NCBI RefSeq assembly: GCF_026013525.1
Contig: NZ_JAPDRA010000001.1
Location: 620,001 to 684,000 of the forward strand
Reading direction: 5' to 3'
Source: Sphingomonas canadensis
GTDB taxonomy: Bacteria; Pseudomonadota; Alphaproteobacteria; Sphingomonadales; Sphingomonadaceae
Length of the DNA: 64,000 nt
Shown in pieces: positions 14,674-23,269 of the stretch (position 1 is its first letter; each line of letters opens with the position of its first letter). The notes beneath the pieces were generated by a model. It saw nothing but the letters and a program-made list of their open reading frames with translations. It did no database searches and was not told the DNA's origin. The position numbers and the translations under genes were made by a program.

Positions 14674-17220
14674 TCACCACCGCTTGGCGATCCCGATGCT
14701 GATGAAGCGCCCGACCGGCGAATAATTGGTCGAATCGTAGGGCGCGTCATAGGGCAGCGTGGTTGCGATGCGGTGCGGCTCCGTATCGAACACGTTCGAC
14801 ACCGAGAGCGTCAGGTCGATCCCGTCGAACAGGTCTGGGCCCGGCTCGATCCGATAGCGCGCGGTCAGGTCGGCGGTGGTCATCGCGCCGATCGCTTGGG
14901 TGGGCGCGCGCCGCGCGTCGTCGACGCCGCCCACATAGTCGACCGCCGCCTCGAGCCGGAACCCGCCCGACACCCAGGCGAGCGTCGAGCGCCCCCGCCA
15001 GTGCGGCGGGTTGAACACCAGGCCGGCGAGCGGCAGCACCGGCTGCGCCGAGCTTAGCTGCTGGTCGCTTTCGAGATAGCTCGCATTGGCGGTGAACAGC
15101 AGCGCCTGGCCGTCACCCAGCTCCGCGCGGTATGAAGCGAAGATATCGACGCCGCGCGCGGTCTGGCGGCCGGCATTGAAGTTGGCGTTGTTGACGATCG
15201 CGACGACGTTCGCGGGGTCGTAGGCGCCAGCGGTCAGGTTGAGAAACTCGCCGCCGCCCGCGATCACCGCCGCCTGGGTCGAGGCCGACGGCGTCAGCAC
15301 GATGCGATCGCGGTAGATCGGGTTGCTGAGCGCCTGCGACAGGAAGGTGATCGGCGCGACGATCCGGTCGCGGTAGCGGATGCTGAAATAGGAGGCCTCG
15401 AAGCGGAGCCCCGGGATGGCGCGCGGGTGCGCGACGAAGGTCGCGCTCCAGCTGGTGGCGCGCTCGGGCCGGAGCGCGGCATTGCCGCCGGCGGCGTAGA
15501 GCACGGTCGCATTGGCCGGATAGCCGCTGCCGCCGAAGATCGACGGCGGCGCCAGATAGACCGACTGGAGCTGGTAGCGCTGGAAGAAGGTCGGCGCGCG
15601 GAACGACTGGCCCCAGCTCGCCTTGAACTCGAAATCGGGGCTGGGACCATAGACCAGCCCGAGCTTGGGCGTCGCCACCGTGTCGACGCCGGGATAGCGC
15701 TCATAGCGCACCGCCGCGCTGAGGTTGAGCCGGTCGACCAGCGGCACGCCGTTCGCGGACGAAATCAGCGGTAGGCTCAGCTCGCCATAGGCGAAAGTGC
15801 TGTCCTGGCCGCGGTCGATGTTCGAGCTGCTGCCGACTCCACGGAAATTCTCGAACCGGTTGTCGCGATAGCCGGCGCCGATCGCGAGCTTGGCGCTGCC
15901 GCCGGGGAGCGCGAACAGCGCGCCGTCGGCATTGGCTTCGATCGCACGCGCGCTGTTGCGGTAGATATTGGTGCTGGTCGAGGTCTCGACGCCGGCGAGG
16001 CTGTAGGTGTTGGTCACATAGGTGACGTGGTCCTCGCCATAGCTGCCGACGAGATTGACCCGCCAGCCGCCGAGCGAGAGCCTGAGGCTCGGCGCGAGCG
16101 CGAAGCTCTCGGCGGTCGACGGGTTCTCGGCGCGCGAGGTGGCGCTGGCGAGGAAGCGCGAGCGGCTCGACCGCCAATTGTAGAAGCCGTCGAACGCGAA
16201 CTCGACGTCCCGACCTAGCGCCTGATGGCCGCTGCCGATGAAGCTGTGGCGTTCGAGCGCGGGCAGGAAGGTGAGCTCGGGATCGATCCCGCCGCCATAG
16301 GCGCGCTGGCGCGCGAGCACCGGCGTGTCGCGGCCGTACTCGTAGCTCGCGAGCAGCCCGCCCCGATCCCAGGTGCCGCCACCGGTGAGCCCGTAGAGCT
16401 GGCGGAAATTGCCGCCGTCGGTCGATCCCCCCAGCCGCCCGCGCGCCTCGACGCCCGAGAAATCGCGCTTGAGGATGATGTTGGCGACGCCGGCGACCGC
16501 GTCCGAGCCGTAGAGAGCCGAGGCGCCGTCGGCGACGATCTCGATCCGGTCGACCGCGGCGAGCGGGATCGTCGAGATGTCGATGCTTTGGCGCGACGCG
16601 CTGTACGACAGCCGGTGTCCGTTCAACAGCGTCAGCGTCGCGTCGCTGCCCAAGCCCCGCAGGTTGATCGACGCGCCGCCGCCGACATTGACGCCGCTCG
16701 CCGCGGGGACGTTGAAGCCGACGCCGGGATTCTGCCCGCCCCCGAAATTCTGCGGGATCGTCCGCACCGCGTCGGCAACCGTCGCTTGCCCCGCGTCACG
16801 GATCGACTCCTGGTCGAGGGCGATCACTGGCGAGGCGACCGGCGCGCCCCGGATGCGCGAGCCGGTGACGAGAATCTCGCTCTCGGTTTCCGCCTCCTGC
16901 GGTTCCTGGGCAAGCGCGCCGTCGAAAGGGCGCAGCACGAATGCGCCCTCGACCGTCTCGACGCGCAGCCCCGTGCCTTCGAGCAGCTGCCCGAGTGCGT
17001 CGTCGGCGGCATAGCGCCCACGAACCGCGCCGCTGCGCTTGCCCGCGACCAGCTCTGCCGGCGCCAGCACTTCGCGGCCCGAGACCGCCGAGAAGCGGCG
17101 CAGCGCCGAGGCGAGATCCTGCTCCTCGATGTCGTAGCGGCGCGCATCCGATTGCGCTTGCGCCGGGCTCGCCGCCGCGATCGCCACCACTGCCGCGCAT
17201 GCAAAAAGTTCGACCCGCAT
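14674..17220 (-). CDS. TonB-dependent receptor with N-terminal STN signalling domain
   Basis: This 848-aa outer-membrane receptor has a signal peptide (MRVELFACAAVVAIAAASPAQAQ) and an STN domain (about residues 25-80, DIEEQDLASALRRFSAVSGR). A linker is followed by a plug domain (SEILVTGSRIRG onward, with NLRGLGSDATLTLLNGHR) and a 22-strand barrel to the end. An STN domain is the mark of FecA-type transducers that pass signal to an anti-sigma protein across the periplasm. FecR and ECF sigma genes lie directly upstream in the same direction. The ligand is most likely the lasso peptide, by analogy to related clusters; this is inference. Confidence 0.92.
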   Translation of the reverse strand: MRVELFACAAVVAIAAASPAQAQSDARRYDIEEQDLASALRRFSAVSGREVLAPAELVAGKRSGAVRGRYAADDALGQLLEGTGLRVETVEGAFVLRPFDGALAQEPQEAETESEILVTGSRIRGAPVASPVIALDQESIRDAGQATVADAVRTIPQNFGGGQNPGVGFNVPAASGVNVGGGASINLRGLGSDATLTLLNGHRLSYSASRQSIDISTIPLAAVDRIEIVADGASALYGSDAVAGVANIILKRDFSGVEARGRLGGSTDGGNFRQLYGLTGGGTWDRGGLLASYEYGRDTPVLARQRAYGGGIDPELTFLPALERHSFIGSGHQALGRDVEFAFDGFYNWRSSRSRFLASATSRAENPSTAESFALAPSLRLSLGGWRVNLVGSYGEDHVTYVTNTYSLAGVETSTSTNIYRNSARAIEANADGALFALPGGSAKLAIGAGYRDNRFENFRGVGSSSNIDRGQDSTFAYGELSLPLISSANGVPLVDRLNLSAAVRYERYPGVDTVATPKLGLVYGPSPDFEFKASWGQSFRAPTFFQRYQLQSVYLAPPSIFGGSGYPANATVLYAAGGNAALRPERATSWSATFVAHPRAIPGLRFEASYFSIRYRDRIVAPITFLSQALSNPIYRDRIVLTPSASTQAAVIAGGGEFLNLTAGAYDPANVVAIVNNANFNAGRQTARGVDIFASYRAELGDGQALLFTANASYLESDQQLSSAQPVLPLAGLVFNPPHWRGRSTLAWVSGGFRLEAAVDYVGGVDDARRAPTQAIGAMTTADLTARYRIEPGPDLFDGIDLTLSVSNVFDTEPHRIATTLPYDAPYDSTNYSPVGRFISIGIAKRW

Positions 17221-17286
17221 ATCCGTCTCCCCCCTCGTGGCCCGTTGATCGGGGCCATCTCGGAGGGCGTTGACGGTGGGTCGGCG

Positions 17287-17320
17287 AAAACCCCCCGAAA
17301 AAATTTGACGGGGGGGGTTT
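17287..17320. terminator. C/G-tract hairpin between fecR and the receptor gene
   Basis: AAAACCCCCCG and CGGGGGGGGTTT form an inverted repeat around an AT-rich loop (AAAAAATTTGA). It abuts the fecR stop at 17319-17321. Read on the minus strand it would terminate or attenuate transcription after fecR, so receptor and isopeptidase may have a lower level or their own promoter. Confidence 0.5.
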
Positions 17321-18236
17321 AGCGCGGCCCGGCGAGCACCAGCCGCCCGCCGCCTTCGTCGAGCGGCAGATCGAGCGCGGCTGCGAGCTTGCGCGCCAGT
17401 GCGCGCGCATCGGCAAGGTCGAACGTGCCGGTCACCAGCCGCTCGCCGAGCGCGGGGTCGGCAAGCTCGATCGGCACCGGCTTGCCGCGGTTGGCGAGCG
17501 CGAGCACTTCGCGGAGCGGCATCGCCTCGACCGAGATGCGCGCCGGCATCGTGCGCTGGGGGATTGCCGCCGCGCGGCGCGCGCCGTCGGATCCGACGCC
17601 TTCGCCCGGCGCGAGCTGGACGGCACGCCCCTCAGCGGTCCGGACCTCGACGCGGCCCTCGATCAGCGCGACATCGGCATCGCCGCCGGTCAGACGCACG
17701 TCGAAGACGGTGCCTGTCGCGAGCACCGAGCAGTTGCCGGCGAGCACGCGGAACGGCCGCGCCGCGTCGTGCGCGACGACGAACCGCGCTTCGCCGCCGG
17801 TCAGGCGGACCTCGCGCGAGCTCGCCGAATAGGCGACCGAGACGGTAGCGCCGGGAGCGAGCAGCACCACGCTGCCGTCCTCGAGCCGCAGCGCCTTGGC
17901 GGCGCTCGCCTCGAACGCGACCAGCGGCGGACCGGCCGGGACCGGCGGGGCGCCGCCGAACCGCCACACGCCGATCGTGACCGCCAGCACGACAGCGATC
18001 GACGCGGCGGCGAGCGCCGGCCAGTGCAATTGCGCACGCGGAGCCCGGGGCGTCTCGCGCGGGCGCCGGACCGCGCCCATCGCCGACCACAGCTTCTCAT
18101 AGTGGGCGTAGGCCTCGGCGTGGCGCGGATCGGCGTCGCGCCAGCGCTCGAACGCCTCGCGCTCGGCCTCGCCGTCGGGACCGCGCAGACGCGCGAACCA
18201 ATCGGACGCCTCGCGTTCAATCCGGTCCGAAGTCAA
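17319..18236 (-). CDS. FecR-family anti-sigma factor
   Basis: This 305-aa single-pass membrane protein would hold the ECF sigma factor inactive or ready until the TonB receptor signals. The cytoplasmic N-terminus (about residues 1-65) has the DUF4880 pattern ASDWFARLRGPDGEAEREAFERW in two pieces. A membrane segment (WPALAAASIAVVLAVTIGVW, about 73-92) is followed by the periplasmic FecR domain and a C-terminal STN-like/DUF4974 region (EAMPLREVLALANRGKP). Its start overlaps the sigma gene stop by 4 bp. The order sigma, FecR, receptor is the standard cell-surface signalling operon. Confidence 0.9.
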   Translation of the reverse strand: MTSDRIEREASDWFARLRGPDGEAEREAFERWRDADPRHAEAYAHYEKLWSAMGAVRRPRETPRAPRAQLHWPALAAASIAVVLAVTIGVWRFGGAPPVPAGPPLVAFEASAAKALRLEDGSVVLLAPGATVSVAYSASSREVRLTGGEARFVVAHDAARPFRVLAGNCSVLATGTVFDVRLTGGDADVALIEGRVEVRTAEGRAVQLAPGEGVGSDGARRAAAIPQRTMPARISVEAMPLREVLALANRGKPVPIELADPALGERLVTGTFDLADARALARKLAAALDLPLDEGGGRLVLAGPR

Positions 18237-18799
18237 AGCGCGCCGACCCGGCGCCTGAGCAGGTACAAGGCTTGGGAGATCTGCTTTTCCACGCCCTTGA
18301 TACTCATTCCCTTTGCATCGGCGATCTCCGCATAGCTGAGGCCGTCGAGTCGATGCATCAGGAATATTTCGCGCGTCTTGGGCTTGAGCGTAGTGAGCGC
18401 GGCCTCGAGGCGCGCGACCGTATCGCGCGCCTCGAGCTGCTGGTGCGGATCGGGACCGGCGACCGCGTCGTCGTCATAGCTCTCGTGCGCGGCGTCGTGG
18501 TGCCGCGCTGACGCGCTCGCGCGGTCGCGGACCAAGTTGGTAGCGATCCGGCTGAGATAGGCTTCGGGACGCTCGACACGCGTGCCCGTACCGAGCAGAC
18601 GGCGGAAGCTCTCCTGGACGAGGTCCGCCACTTCGTTGCGTGGCGTCCGGCGCGCGAAGAAGCGCGCGAGCCGCGGCGACTGGCTCCGATAGAGCGCGTC
18701 CATCGGGATCGCGGTGGCGGACGAACCAGCACGGTCTTCCGGCGGTAGCGGATCGTCGTCGTCGAGGCGCGCCGGCGGCAGAAATCGGTCGAACGTCAT
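18233..18799 (-). CDS. ECF sigma factor (FecI-like)
   Basis: This 188-aa RNA polymerase sigma factor has region 2 at about residues 36-100 (LYRSQSPRLARFFARRTPRNEVADLVQES in two pieces) and region 4 HTH at about 128-180 (ALTTLKPKTREIFLMHRLDGLSYAEIA). The N-terminal 30 residues are an acidic, proline-rich extension. With FecR and the receptor it should form a surface-signalling circuit, probably driving receptor and isopeptidase genes when the lasso peptide is bound. The ATG at 18799 is the first good start. Confidence 0.9.
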   Translation of the reverse strand: MTFDRFLPPARLDDDDPLPPEDRAGSSATAIPMDALYRSQSPRLARFFARRTPRNEVADLVQESFRRLLGTGTRVERPEAYLSRIATNLVRDRASASARHHDAAHESYDDDAVAGPDPHQQLEARDTVARLEAALTTLKPKTREIFLMHRLDGLSYAEIADAKGMSIKGVEKQISQALYLLRRRVGAL

Positions 18800-19598
18800 C
18801 CGCGCGCGCCACTTCCCGGCAGCCGCGCCGCGTTCGCCTGAGAGTCCCGTTCCGCCATCGCCGCCTCCCGCGCATGAGGCCAGCGCGGGAAGCCGGGTGT
18901 TGAGAACATGCTTGAGTCATGCGCCGACGTCTTTGGCCCCGAAGGACTTGGACATACACGTCGGCCACCCGGCGAATGCCTGGGCAGGACTGGGTCTCAG
19001 AGCGCGGTTCTCACGCCGCGGCACCGCGGCAGGGCCGGATGCACACCCAGTGTAGCAAGGGCTTGCGCGACTTCAACCTTAGCTGCGGTGGCGTGATTGC
19101 TGGGACCGCGACTTACTCCGGTTCGGACATAGTTGCGGCAATAACGGACGCGATTTCAATATGCCCTGCGCATCGAACTTGGGTGGGTCCGGGCTCACCG
19201 TTGCGGCCAAAAATCAATCGGAGGACCGAGAAGAGTGCATCTCGCGCTGCACAGGAGGCCACGCAGGCGCCACGAAACCAAAGTTGCCTCAAAGTGTTAT
19301 ATGGTTCCGCATCAGAATGGACCAGTATTCCAAGGATGCCGGATTCAATGATTGAACATAACTCCAAAGCTAGATATCGTCCTGCAACGCTTTGGGGGAA
19401 GAGCGAATGAAGGATGAACGGCACAACGAGGCGCGTCGTGAAGAACCGCGCCCCAATGTAGCTACAGTGGTTGCCGCGTTGACCGTGGGTGCAGTTCGAG
19501 AACAGCATTGGGTCGACACCGGAGGACGAGATCGAGGCCCGTCAGTTCATCCAGGATATGCTTCGGTAACCTGGGCCGCCCCGGAGGCCTAAGGTCCA
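18800..19598. other. Gene-poor gap with a possible degraded small ORF
   Basis: About 800 bp without a convincing gene, with lower and uneven GC compared with its flanks. It should hold the promoter of the minus-strand sigma gene and of the plus-strand cassette at 19599. A possible small plus-strand gene lies at 19407-19569. It begins MKDERHNEARREEPRPNVAT in one frame and, after a one-base shift near 19478, ends WVQFENSIGSTPEDEIEARQ then FIQDMLR. Both parts look protein-like, but neither is supported alone. A minus-strand frame at 19113-19508 looks random. Confidence 0.4.
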
Positions 19599-19898
19599 AT
19601 GGCCAAACCCCCTCCGCATGGTTGGCTCGCCAACCAGGAAGTCGACACGACCAAATCGGCAGCTCTTGAAGAGCTCTCGAACGTCGTGGCGCTCCTTAAG
19701 CAGCATGGCAAAATCAAGATCACCCAGGGAGCCGAGGAGCACGTAGTCGAGCCTGGCGAGCAACTAACTTATACGTTTCGCTACGAGCGACTTCCGAAAG
19801 GCGAGTTTGCGATCAAGGTGGAGCTGAAGTGGCTGCCTGGAACCAACGATTCTCCGATAGCCGCCAATGCTCCCTTCAAGATTCAAGGCCTGGATTAA
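19599..19898 (+). CDS. Amphi-Trp-like domain small protein
   Basis: This 99-aa protein has a helix (TTKSAALEELSNVVALLKQH), then alternating strands (KIKITQGAEEHVVEPGEQLT, then YTFRYERLPKGEFAIKVELKW). The ending with an amphipathic strand and Trp resembles amphi-Trp domain proteins; their function is poorly known. The resemblance is by pattern only. It begins a three-gene cassette with a membrane protein (32-bp overlap) and an ABC exporter, so it probably works with them. Confidence 0.6.
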   Translation: MAKPPPHGWLANQEVDTTKSAALEELSNVVALLKQHGKIKITQGAEEHVVEPGEQLTYTFRYERLPKGEFAIKVELKWLPGTNDSPIAANAPFKIQGLD

Positions 19899-21492
19899 CC
19901 GGCCCTGGCGCGACGCGCCCGCGACGGACGCGGAGGCTTGGCTCGTCAGCGCGCGCGAGTATTTTGCGAATCGAGGATATGCGCGAGCGGACGTATTGAA
20001 CCTCGTCGGGCTACAGGCCGAAGAACTACGGCATATTCTCTCAAGCGACAACGACCAGACGAGACTGCTGAAGGTCATTGATGCGGCGTTCCTTGAAAAC
20101 GGAACGCTCGCGGGTTCCAATGCTCCAGCCGTGCGAATGGCTTGCGAAGCACTGCAGTTCTGTTTCGCCGGCTTTCCCGCTCTACCGTTCCGACTGGGAT
20201 GGGCGTCCCTCCTTTGGAAGGGGCTGGGTTTCGTCGTCTCCACCGTGGTAACGTTGCTTATCTGCTATCTGGTGGTCGGTGCGTTGATCGCGGGGAAGAG
20301 CGATTTCGGGCCCGCGCAGAGTAGCCCCATATTGGGCGTCGCGTTGCTCGTCATCCTGCTCACGATACTGGCGTTCGTGGAGGGCTCCCACATCAGCATC
20401 GCCCGTCTGCAGGGTGCAAAAATTCCAGCAGATTTTCCCAATCGTCGCGTCGTTCGGCTACACCGTACGGTCAGATCCAACCAAGACGCCGATCACTTCT
20501 ACGCCGGACGCCAGATCCTGGTGATCTTCATCATTTTCTTCGTAAGCAGGCTGACTTCATTCCCCACCTTGACCAACTTTCCCTTCACATCGGTGCCGCT
20601 CCCGGGGGGATGGCTTTCGATCTTCACGATCGTGTTCGTCAACTATGGCATCGCAGGCGCGATTTTCGTCTATTGGATCGGCCAGATGCTCCCCCAGCTT
20701 GTCGCATCGAAAGCGCCGACCTGGGTGCTGCGAAGCCTGCTTGGTGAAATCGTTGCGCGAACTGCGAAAGCAGTCGGTGTCGCGGGTGTGGCAGCGCCGG
20801 CCGAGCTGGTTGCTCGCGCCTTTTCAGGAGAGCCGGATATTCCTCCGGATCCACGAGATCGTTACCATCAGATATCGACCGACAACGGCTGGAACTACCT
20901 GCTTCAAAAGAAGGAATGGTCGATCACCAAGACGTCGGCGAGCTTTACCTACGAGCATGTCGTCACCTTCCAGGTTCCGGGTCTACGCGCGTTCACGGAC
21001 ATCGCGTTGCTCCTCCTCAAGAAGCTCAACCCGACGCCAAACACGGTCACCACGCTCCATCGCGTCGCGCCCGGCAGGACCGAGGAGCAGGTGCCGGTGC
21101 TAGACCAGGCGCTGCAACGCAACGAGGAAGGCGAATACGTCCAATTCGTCACCACAGCATCGCCGAAATGGGGGAATTTCGAAGTCGGTGACGTCTTGTC
21201 GCGCTCGACCAGTGGTAACGCTGCCTTTGAAGGAAATATGGAGGACACCTTCCAGATTTCCTTTCCAGTACAGCACTTCGTCTTCCGCTGTACGTTCTCC
21301 GATGCGCTTGGAATCAACGCGCCGCGGTTGATGGTGACAAAGCTTATCGACGATGGCGTGCGCGAGGCGCGGGACATCATCGAATTGCCCATTCAGACCG
21401 GCGTGAACGGGGACAAGGCCTTCGAATACGCGTTGGCCTATCCGCCAGTCGGAACTCGCCTCAAGTTCCTCTGGTCCTTCCATGACGGCTAG
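19867..21492 (+). CDS. Multi-pass membrane protein of unknown function
   Basis: I do not recognise this 541-aa protein. A soluble N-terminus of about 110 residues is followed by membrane segments near residues 117-140 (LGFVVSTVVTLLICYLVVGA), 152-170 (GVALLVILLTILAFV), 218-235 (ILVIFIIFFVSRL) and 250-272 (WLSIFTIVFVNYGIAGAIFV). A large C-terminal soluble part of about 230 residues is rich in beta-strand patterns and ends KFLWSFHDG. The N-terminus overlaps the preceding gene by 32 bp and the stop overlaps the ABC gene start, so the three genes are translationally coupled. It may be the sensing or channel part of a transport or protection system. Confidence 0.7.
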   Translation: MLPSRFKAWINRPWRDAPATDAEAWLVSAREYFANRGYARADVLNLVGLQAEELRHILSSDNDQTRLLKVIDAAFLENGTLAGSNAPAVRMACEALQFCFAGFPALPFRLGWASLLWKGLGFVVSTVVTLLICYLVVGALIAGKSDFGPAQSSPILGVALLVILLTILAFVEGSHISIARLQGAKIPADFPNRRVVRLHRTVRSNQDADHFYAGRQILVIFIIFFVSRLTSFPTLTNFPFTSVPLPGGWLSIFTIVFVNYGIAGAIFVYWIGQMLPQLVASKAPTWVLRSLLGEIVARTAKAVGVAGVAAPAELVARAFSGEPDIPPDPRDRYHQISTDNGWNYLLQKKEWSITKTSASFTYEHVVTFQVPGLRAFTDIALLLLKKLNPTPNTVTTLHRVAPGRTEEQVPVLDQALQRNEEGEYVQFVTTASPKWGNFEVGDVLSRSTSGNAAFEGNMEDTFQISFPVQHFVFRCTFSDALGINAPRLMVTKLIDDGVREARDIIELPIQTGVNGDKAFEYALAYPPVGTRLKFLWSFHDG

Positions 21493-23269
21493 CCAGTCGG
21501 TAGATCCGCCGCCGCCGCCAATCGGGCCACTGCTTTGGGCGCGGCTACGTGGCCGGCATCTGATCTGGCTCCTTCTTGCTTCGCTGGCGATGCTGGGTGG
21601 GGCGATCGCAGCGAACTATCCTGCTATACTGAGCGGGAAAATCGTCGATCAGATCGTCGAACGCGACGTAACCTCGTTCGCCGCAACCATACCCTTTCTG
21701 CTCGGACTTCTTGCGGCCTATGTAGTGCGCGAGCTCGCCGCCGTGTTTCGGAAATTTCTTGTGGAGCGCACCGCCTGCGACCTCGAACGCGACGAACTTC
21801 AAAGAATCTCCCGCTTCCTGCTGCATCTCGATCTCTCCGCCTTCCTGGGCCAGCGGATCGGTGGGCTCAATGTCCGGATTCATCGGAGCCTGGAGGGCCT
21901 CATCAAGTTCGTGAAGCTGCTTTTTCTCGATCTGCTTCCAACCTTGGCATTGTCTGTTGTCGCACTCGTCCTGACCGGCCAGCAGAGCGTCATCGTGCTC
22001 GGTGTGATGCTGGCGATCTTTGTCGTCGCGTTCGCCGTCACCGTCGTTCAGGTCTGGACTCAGAAGGGCATTCGCCTAGCCCTCTTTGCCGTGAAGGAAG
22101 AGGTTTCGGCTAACCTGACCGAAGTCCTGCAAGGTTTGGATTATGTGCGCGCCGCGGGCGCGACGGTCCAAGAGACAGAACGCGCGGATGTTCTCGCTAA
22201 ACGTTTGCGCGAACAGGAATTTCGACACCACAAATGGATGATGAGCTTCGACGGCATCAAGCAGTTGCTCGAGGGTATAGGCTTGGTTCTTGTGGTGGGC
22301 ATTGGCGCCTGGCAGGCGGCCAACGGCCAAATTTCCAGCGGGAGCGTGTTGACCTTGGCGCTTCTGTACGGATCGGTCGCGGCTCCGTTGCGCGATCTTC
22401 ATCGAATCATCGACGAAGGTTTCGAAGGTGTGCTCAAGATCAGGGAGCTGGCGGCTCTGTATCGGTTGCTCCCCGATGTGGGCATTCCAGGCACTCAGCC
22501 TTTAGCCGCCGACGTCACGCTAAAGCCCGTCATTGAGGTCGAAGACTTGGCGCTGACCGTCGCCGATGATGTGGTTCTATTGGACGGGGTGTGCATCTCG
22601 GTCAGCTCAGGCGAATGGGTCGGCTTCGCGGGTGGAAGCGGGTCTGGAAAGACGACACTCATCAAGACCATCATCGGGATGACGCCGCAATATAGGGGGA
22701 GCATCAAGGTTTTCGGCGAGGAGGTGCGCACAGTCGAGAAGGAACGACTTTGGGCGGCGATGGGCTATGTCGGCCAGAGCCCCTATGTCATCAAGGGCAG
22801 CTTACGCGAAAATCTCGTTTATGGTCTCCGCGGCTCCATGCCATCAGACGACCAATTGCTGGAGGCGTTGAACCGGGCAGGTTTGGGCGCGCGCTTCGCG
22901 GCCCGGGGTGTGAAATGCCTCGAGGACAAGATAAATGAACAGGGTCGGGGACTTTCCGGTGGAGAACGGCAGCGTCTCGCGGTCGCCAGACTATTTCTGC
23001 GCGCGCCCTCGATCCTGATCCTGGATGAAGCTACGAGCGCGCTCGACTATGAAAACGAACGCGAGCTGGTGCGGGCGCTGCGCGAAGCGTTTCCCAACGC
23101 TACCGCTTTGGTCATAGCCCATCGGGTTGAAGCCTTGCGCGACACCGACAGAATTGTCGTGATGCGCGGCGGCGGCGTGGTGGAGGAAGGCCGTTTTGCG
23201 GAGTTGGTGGAGCGCGGCGGCGAGTTCGCCAAAATAACGAACCTCCGGAAGGCCGATTTTGAGAGGTAG
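21482..23269 (+). CDS. ABC exporter, fused permease and ATPase
   Basis: This 595-aa half-transporter has an N-terminal type I exporter membrane domain (six predicted segments, about residues 25-310) and a C-terminal ATPase. Walker A GGSGSGKTT is at about 383-391, the signature LSGGERQR at about 493-500, then Walker B ILILDEATSALD and an H-loop IAHR. No C39 peptidase domain is present. It would work as a homodimer exporting a lipid, drug or peptide. It follows the unknown membrane protein with overlap. Although a lasso cluster nearby lacks an exporter, this gene lies beyond the Fec genes in its own operon, so a link is only possible, not shown. Confidence 0.88.
   Translation: MTASQSVDPPPPPIGPLLWARLRGRHLIWLLLASLAMLGGAIAANYPAILSGKIVDQIVERDVTSFAATIPFLLGLLAAYVVRELAAVFRKFLVERTACDLERDELQRISRFLLHLDLSAFLGQRIGGLNVRIHRSLEGLIKFVKLLFLDLLPTLALSVVALVLTGQQSVIVLGVMLAIFVVAFAVTVVQVWTQKGIRLALFAVKEEVSANLTEVLQGLDYVRAAGATVQETERADVLAKRLREQEFRHHKWMMSFDGIKQLLEGIGLVLVVGIGAWQAANGQISSGSVLTLALLYGSVAAPLRDLHRIIDEGFEGVLKIRELAALYRLLPDVGIPGTQPLAADVTLKPVIEVEDLALTVADDVVLLDGVCISVSSGEWVGFAGGSGSGKTTLIKTIIGMTPQYRGSIKVFGEEVRTVEKERLWAAMGYVGQSPYVIKGSLRENLVYGLRGSMPSDDQLLEALNRAGLGARFAARGVKCLEDKINEQGRGLSGGERQRLAVARLFLRAPSILILDEATSALDYENERELVRALREAFPNATALVIAHRVEALRDTDRIVVMRGGGVVEEGRFAELVERGGEFAKITNLRKADFER

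Noticed and set aside
19113..19508. 131-codon minus-strand frame in the gap after the sigma gene
   Set aside because: No ribosome site, no signature, and composition typical of random frames.
21482..23269. ABC exporter as the missing lasso-peptide D transporter
   Set aside because: It sits about 9 kb away, behind the Fec block, in an overlapping operon with unrelated genes. Astexin-type clusters usually lack a dedicated exporter, so no D gene is required.
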